Below are positions 61,301-64,000 of a stretch of DNA of 64,000 nt, in pieces (the first letter of the stretch is position 1; the number at the start of each line of letters is the position of its first letter). The notes below the pieces were generated by a model. The model was not told the origin of the DNA. It saw only the letters and a list, made by a program, of their open reading frames with translations, and did no database searches. The stretch covers positions 62,001-126,000 of the forward strand of contig NZ_PHSU01000025.1 of assembly GCF_002814235.1 (NCBI RefSeq), read 5' to 3'. This DNA comes from Pseudomonas sp. QS1027. Its GTDB lineage: Bacteria; Pseudomonadota; Gammaproteobacteria; Pseudomonadales; Pseudomonadaceae. The position numbers and the translations under genes are program-made.

Positions 61301-64000
61301 CGGCCGCTGGGTGTCGATGCTGTAGTTGTTGGAGTCGGTGACACCGCTGCCGGTGTTGCCCGAGGCGTTCGCCACGAGCGTGTTGTTCAGCTCGATCACG
61401 TTGCTGCTGTGGGTGATGTTGCTGGTCGGGGTAAAGGTCGCCGTCCAGGTGATACCGCCGTCGCTGCTCTGCACCGCGCTCAGGGTGCCACCATCGATAA
61501 TCGTCAGGTCTGCGTTGCTGAAGCCGGTCACGGCTTCGCTGAAGGTGATGGTCACCAGCGAGGTTTCGCCGATCTTCAGAGCGTTATCCGCCACCACGAT
61601 GGTCGCGGTCGGACGCACGGTATCGATGGTGAAGTTGCCCGAGTTGGTGATACCGGTGCCGGCGTTGCCCGCCCCATCCTGCACGCCGCTGTTGTTCAGG
61701 CTGATGAGGTTGGTGGTGTCATGAACGCCGTCGGTCGGGGTGAAGGTCGCCGTCCAGGTGACGCCAGCGTCGCTCGTGCTGACGGCGGTCAGGGTGCCGT
61801 TGGGCACGCTCAGGTCGTTGTTGTCGAAGCCGTTCACCGCCTCGCTGAAGGTGATGGTCACCAATGAACTCTGCCCGGCCGCCAAGGTCGGGTTGGCGAC
61901 CACGATGGTTGCCGTCGGGCGTGTGCTATCGAGGGCATAGGCATTCGAGCTGGTGGTCCCGGTACCGCTGTTGCCGGCACCGTCGATCACCGTGCTGTTG
62001 TCCAGGACGATGTGATTGTTGTTTTGGGTGATACCCGGCGTCGGCGTCAACAGCGCGGTATAGGTGATGTTGTCGCTGGTGCTCAGACCGCTGAGGGTAC
62101 CGTTGTCGGTCGTCAGGTCGGCCAGGGCCATACCGCTCACCGCCTCGCTGAAGGTAATGGTCACCGTGGAGGTACCGCCGATGCCCAGGTTGTTGTTCGA
62201 CACAACGATAGTGGCGGTCGGGCGTACGCCGTCGATTGCCACGTTGTTGGACGTGACGGTGCCGCTACCGACGTTGCCCGCAGCGTCACTCACATGACTG
62301 GTGTCCAGGGTGATGTGGTTGCTCGCACTGACGATCGCAGCCGTCGGGGTGAAGGTCGCAATCCAGGTGACGCCACCGTCGCTAGTGCTCACCGTGCTCA
62401 GGGTGCCATTGGACACCGTCAGGTCGGCGTTGGTAAAACCGGGCACGGCTTCGTTGAAAGTGATGGTCACCGGCGAGGTCTGGCCGATCCCCAGGTTGGT
62501 ATTGCCGAACACGATGGTCGCGGTCGGCAGCACGGTGTCGACGGCGTAGGCGTTGGAGGTGGTGGTACCGCTGCCGGCGTTACCCGCGACGTCGCTGATC
62601 GCGGTGGTGTTCAGGGTGATGACATCGCCGACATGGTTGACCCCGGGGTTCGCGGTCAGGGTCGCGGTCCAGTGGGTGCCGTCGACCTGGACTAGGTTGC
62701 TCAGACTGCCATCGGCAACAGTTAACGCGCCGAGGGCAAGATTGTTGACCGTCTCGCTGAAGGTGATGGTCACCAGGGAGCTGTTACCGTTGACGTTCAG
62801 CGCCGTGTCTGACACCACGATGGTCGCGGTTGGTCGCACGGTGTCGACGACGTAGGTGTTGGAGGTGGTCGTACCGGTACCGGCGTTGGTCGCGGTATCG
62901 GTATAGAGGGTGTTGTCCAGGGTGATGACGTTGCCGCTGCTGTTGTTGCTGGCGCTCGGTGTCAGGGTCGCGGTCCAGTGGATATTGTCGCTGGTGGTCA
63001 GGTTGCTCAAGGTCCCATTGGACGCCGACATGTCGGCCAGGCTGAAACTGCTCACCGCTTCGCTGAAGGTAATGTTCACCGTCGAGTTGACCGTGGTGCT
63101 CAGCGTAGGCGCGACCACCGAGACGGTCGCGGTCGGGCGCACGGTATCGATGGCATAGTTGTTGGACGAGGTGGTGCCGGTTCCCGGTGTACCCGTCGAC
63201 GTGGAGGTGACGCCGGTATTGTCGAGGACAATATGGTTGGTGGCGCTGGTCACGCTCGAGTTCGGTGTAAAGGTCGCGGTGTAGGTGATGTTGTCGCTGG
63301 TCGTCAGGGTGCCCAGGGTACCGTTGGCAATCGTCAGGTCGGCGTTGGTGAAACCGGTCACCGCCTGGTTGAAGGTAATGGTCACCAGCGACGTGCTGCC
63401 AATGTGCTGGGCGGTAGTGCCGACCACTATGGTCGCGGTCGGAGCCGGCGCATAGGCGGTGTTGAGCGTGCCGCCGTCGTTGAAGATATTGTTCACCGCC
63501 GCCACGCTGGCGCCGGTACCGCCGCCGCCCAGCGCCGGACCACCGGAGCCGCTGCCACCAACGTTGCCGGTCATCGCCGCGAAGTTGGCGGCGGTCATCA
63601 ACAACGTGCCTTTGTTCCAGATCGCGCCGACGCCTTTGCCGGCCGCTCCACCGGAGTCGGCGGAGCCGCCCAGGCCACCGCCGCCGCCGCCACCACCGCC
63701 AGCAGCGATGTTGCTGGAAATCACTGAAGTGCCGACGATCGTCAGGGTACCGGTGCTGGCGTTGTAGATACCGCCGCTGGCCGAGGCACCGGCCCGGCCG
63801 GCTTTGTCCCAGCCAGAACCGCCGCCGCCGCCGCCAATGGAAATGGTGCCATTGTTCGCCGTGCCGCCGGCCCCGCCGTTACTGTAGTTGGCGGCGCCTA
63901 TACCGCCCGCGCCGCCGGTGCTGCTACCCCCCTTGCCACCCATGTAGCTGGGGTTGTAGCCGCCGCCGGTACCGCCGTGGTTGGCGGTGCCGGAGGTACC
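58319..64000 (-). CDS. Giant repeat protein with Ig-like domains, N-terminus cut by window edge
   Basis: At least 1893 residues are visible and the frame stays open at the window edge, so the N-terminus is missing. The visible N-terminal part is extremely Gly-rich (GGAGGIGAANYSNGGAGG, IAAGGGGGGGGGLGG) with strand motifs such as IYNASTGTLTIVGTSVISS, like a surface-adhesin passenger. From about 63450 to 58860 fifteen repeats of about 101 residues follow, each starting with an RPTATIVVA-type strand and containing VTITFSEAVTGF, NADLTVADGTLS and WTATLTP-type segments, the bacterial Ig-like/Big type. The last 170 residues are Gly/Ser-rich with a terminal helix (LGQQLQKIKDGEQKQLHELA). No RTX motif or LPXTG is seen. 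It probably encodes an exported surface protein. The operon partner TolC and two modification enzymes follow. Confidence 0.85.
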   Translation of the reverse strand, partial: GTSGTANHGGTGGGYNPSYMGGKGGSSTGGAGGIGAANYSNGGAGGTANNGTISIGGGGGGSGWDKAGRAGASASGGIYNASTGTLTIVGTSVISSNIAAGGGGGGGGGLGGSADSGGAAGKGVGAIWNKGTLLMTAANFAAMTGNVGGSGSGGPALGGGGTGASVAAVNNIFNDGGTLNTAYAPAPTATIVVGTTAQHIGSTSLVTITFNQAVTGFTNADLTIANGTLGTLTTSDNITYTATFTPNSSVTSATNHIVLDNTGVTSTSTGTPGTGTTSSNNYAIDTVRPTATVSVVAPTLSTTVNSTVNITFSEAVSSFSLADMSASNGTLSNLTTSDNIHWTATLTPSASNNSSGNVITLDNTLYTDTATNAGTGTTTSNTYVVDTVRPTATIVVSDTALNVNGNSSLVTITFSETVNNLALGALTVADGSLSNLVQVDGTHWTATLTANPGVNHVGDVITLNTTAISDVAGNAGSGTTTSNAYAVDTVLPTATIVFGNTNLGIGQTSPVTITFNEAVPGFTNADLTVSNGTLSTVSTSDGGVTWIATFTPTAAIVSASNHITLDTSHVSDAAGNVGSGTVTSNNVAIDGVRPTATIVVSNNNLGIGGTSTVTITFSEAVSGMALADLTTDNGTLSGLSTSDNITYTALLTPTPGITQNNNHIVLDNSTVIDGAGNSGTGTTSSNAYALDSTRPTATIVVANPTLAAGQSSLVTITFSEAVNGFDNNDLSVPNGTLTAVSTSDAGVTWTATFTPTDGVHDTTNLISLNNSGVQDGAGNAGTGITNSGNFTIDTVRPTATIVVADNALKIGETSLVTITFSEAVTGFSNADLTIIDGGTLSAVQSSDGGITWTATFTPTSNITHSSNVIELNNTLVANASGNTGSGVTDSNNYSIDTQRPTASIVVANPALNIGGISLVTITFSEAVTGFSNADLTVADGTLSNVSSSDGGITWTATLTPNAATTHTGDVISLNNTLVSDLAGNAGAGTTLSNTYGIDTVAPTATIVVSNTALNVNGSTSLVTITFSETVNNLTAGALTVADGSLSNLVQVDGTHWTATLTANPGVTHTGDVITLNNTLFSDSASNAGSGTTTSNTYAIDTQRPTATIVVANSALSIGQTSLVTITFSEAVSGLTTAAFSVADGTLSGLSSGDGGITWTATLTATAGVTHTGDIITLNNAAVSDGAGNAGSGSTDSNTYSVDTQRPTASIVVNNSLKIGGTSLVTITFSEAVTGFSNADLTVADGTLSAVSSSDGGITWTAILTPNAATTHTGDVISLNNTLVSDLAGNAGAGTTLSNTYGVDTVAPTASVVIDHSALNIGQTAGVTITFSEAVTGFSNADLTVANGTLSTMSSSDGGITWTGTFTPTSNIAHASNVISLNNTTYNDLAGNAGTGTTDSNNYAIDTQRPTASIVVANSALNIGQTSLVTITFSEAVSGLTTAAFTVADGALSGLSSSDGGITWTATLTATAGVTHTGDIITLNNTAVSDVAGNAGSGTTDSNTYSVDTQRPTATISVANNNLGIGQTTTVTIAFSEVVTGFNLSELSVPNGTLSNLASADGGKTWTATLTPTAAVTDATNLIVLDTSLVSDTAGNTGASIAISNNYALDANRPTATISVANPNLTTGQTTVVTFTFSEKVSNFDLSELSVANGTLSNLTSADGGKTWTATLTPSANVTDPSNFITLDNSLVTDLAGNAGTGFANSNNFAVNTVALGGDPQFRVESPVARPDAPNLPLQPQISVAPTGDLGSPLGFPPLFEQRTSGDGIPPLGNIFINQNALAPSYIAQVFSTDSGATGSTSGFLGFGGGDGGVFGSSTVSGIFNRDSGNSDTSTSQVFDRNGKGLGDPAQGVRGIFGAPTLGQQLQKIKDGEQKQLHELAWALEQVGISEMSA
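58860..63450. repeat. Fifteen tandem about 305-bp repeats within the giant gene
   Basis: Fifteen copies of about 305 bp, in frame, encode Ig-like domains. Copies three apart are the most alike (for example sites near 60181 and 61096, and near 59581 and 60496, both 915 bp apart), which implies duplication of a three-domain block. Tandem direct coding repeats such as these may recombine and change protein length. Confidence 0.85.

Noticed and set aside
58860..63450. CRISPR-like array
   Set aside because: The repeats are about 305 bp, in frame and coding, with no spacers or short palindromic units.

Overview
The window is a GC-rich chromosomal segment from a Pseudomonas of the fluorescens group. 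Evidence for this: the order sbp - oscA - GGDEF/EAL protein - desA matches the P. aeruginosa PA0283-PA0286 block, AtsK is close to the P. putida S-313 enzyme, and Pseudomonas-type REP/REPIN repeats lie between genes. No phage, plasmid, IS or CRISPR array is present. One tRNA (Arg, CCG) has a possible integrase remnant beside it.

Layout. 1-8.8 kb: organosulfur locus for sulfate-ester use: start of a divergent exported protein (possibly the SftP receptor), LysR regulator (SftR-like), sulfatase, AtsK dioxygenase, second LysR, AtsR, a double-length permease AtsB, and AtsC. 8.8-12.3 kb: a fatty-acid desaturase with a divergent AraC regulator, a Crp/Fnr regulator and an Mpo1-like membrane protein. 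12.5-16.8 kb: inorganic sulfate uptake (cysA, cysW, cysT, sbp) led by oscA. 16.8-22.4 kb: two c-di-GMP proteins around desA, then a REC-HDOD protein. 22.5-25.5 kb: gabT and gabD. 25.8-32.2 kb: a lone R-body-type RebB protein, tRNA-Arg, and a 1759-residue putative toxin whose ribosome-binding site sits in a hairpin. 32.3-43.7 kb: pgaABCD (poly-N-acetylglucosamine) behind a FecR-domain protein, a CHASE2 histidine kinase, an 83-residue membrane protein and a divergent OmpR-type regulator. 43.7-46.1 kb: a DUF945 protein and an unknown membrane protein. 46.2-51.3 kb: a MarR-controlled aromatic-acid-type tripartite efflux operon. 51.6-54.9 kb: small proteins, a YbaK deacylase, and an NfeD/slipin pair in which NfeD lacks its protease. 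54.9-64.0 kb: on the minus strand, a giant protein with 15 Ig-like repeats (cut by the window edge), a TolC-like lipoprotein, a 32-residue micro-ORF, an Asp/Asn beta-hydroxylase and a sulfotransferase, tightly packed.

The last operon is the best candidate for an undescribed system: a very large exported repeat protein, an outer-membrane channel, and two enzymes able to modify side chains, with stop-start overlaps joining the last genes. Its function is inferred from arrangement only. The two sulfur loci form a coherent physiology: sulfate esters are imported and oxidatively cleaved, and the released sulfate can be taken up by Sbp-CysTWA. The kinase/FecR genes next to pgaABCD suggest envelope-sensing control of biofilm polysaccharide.
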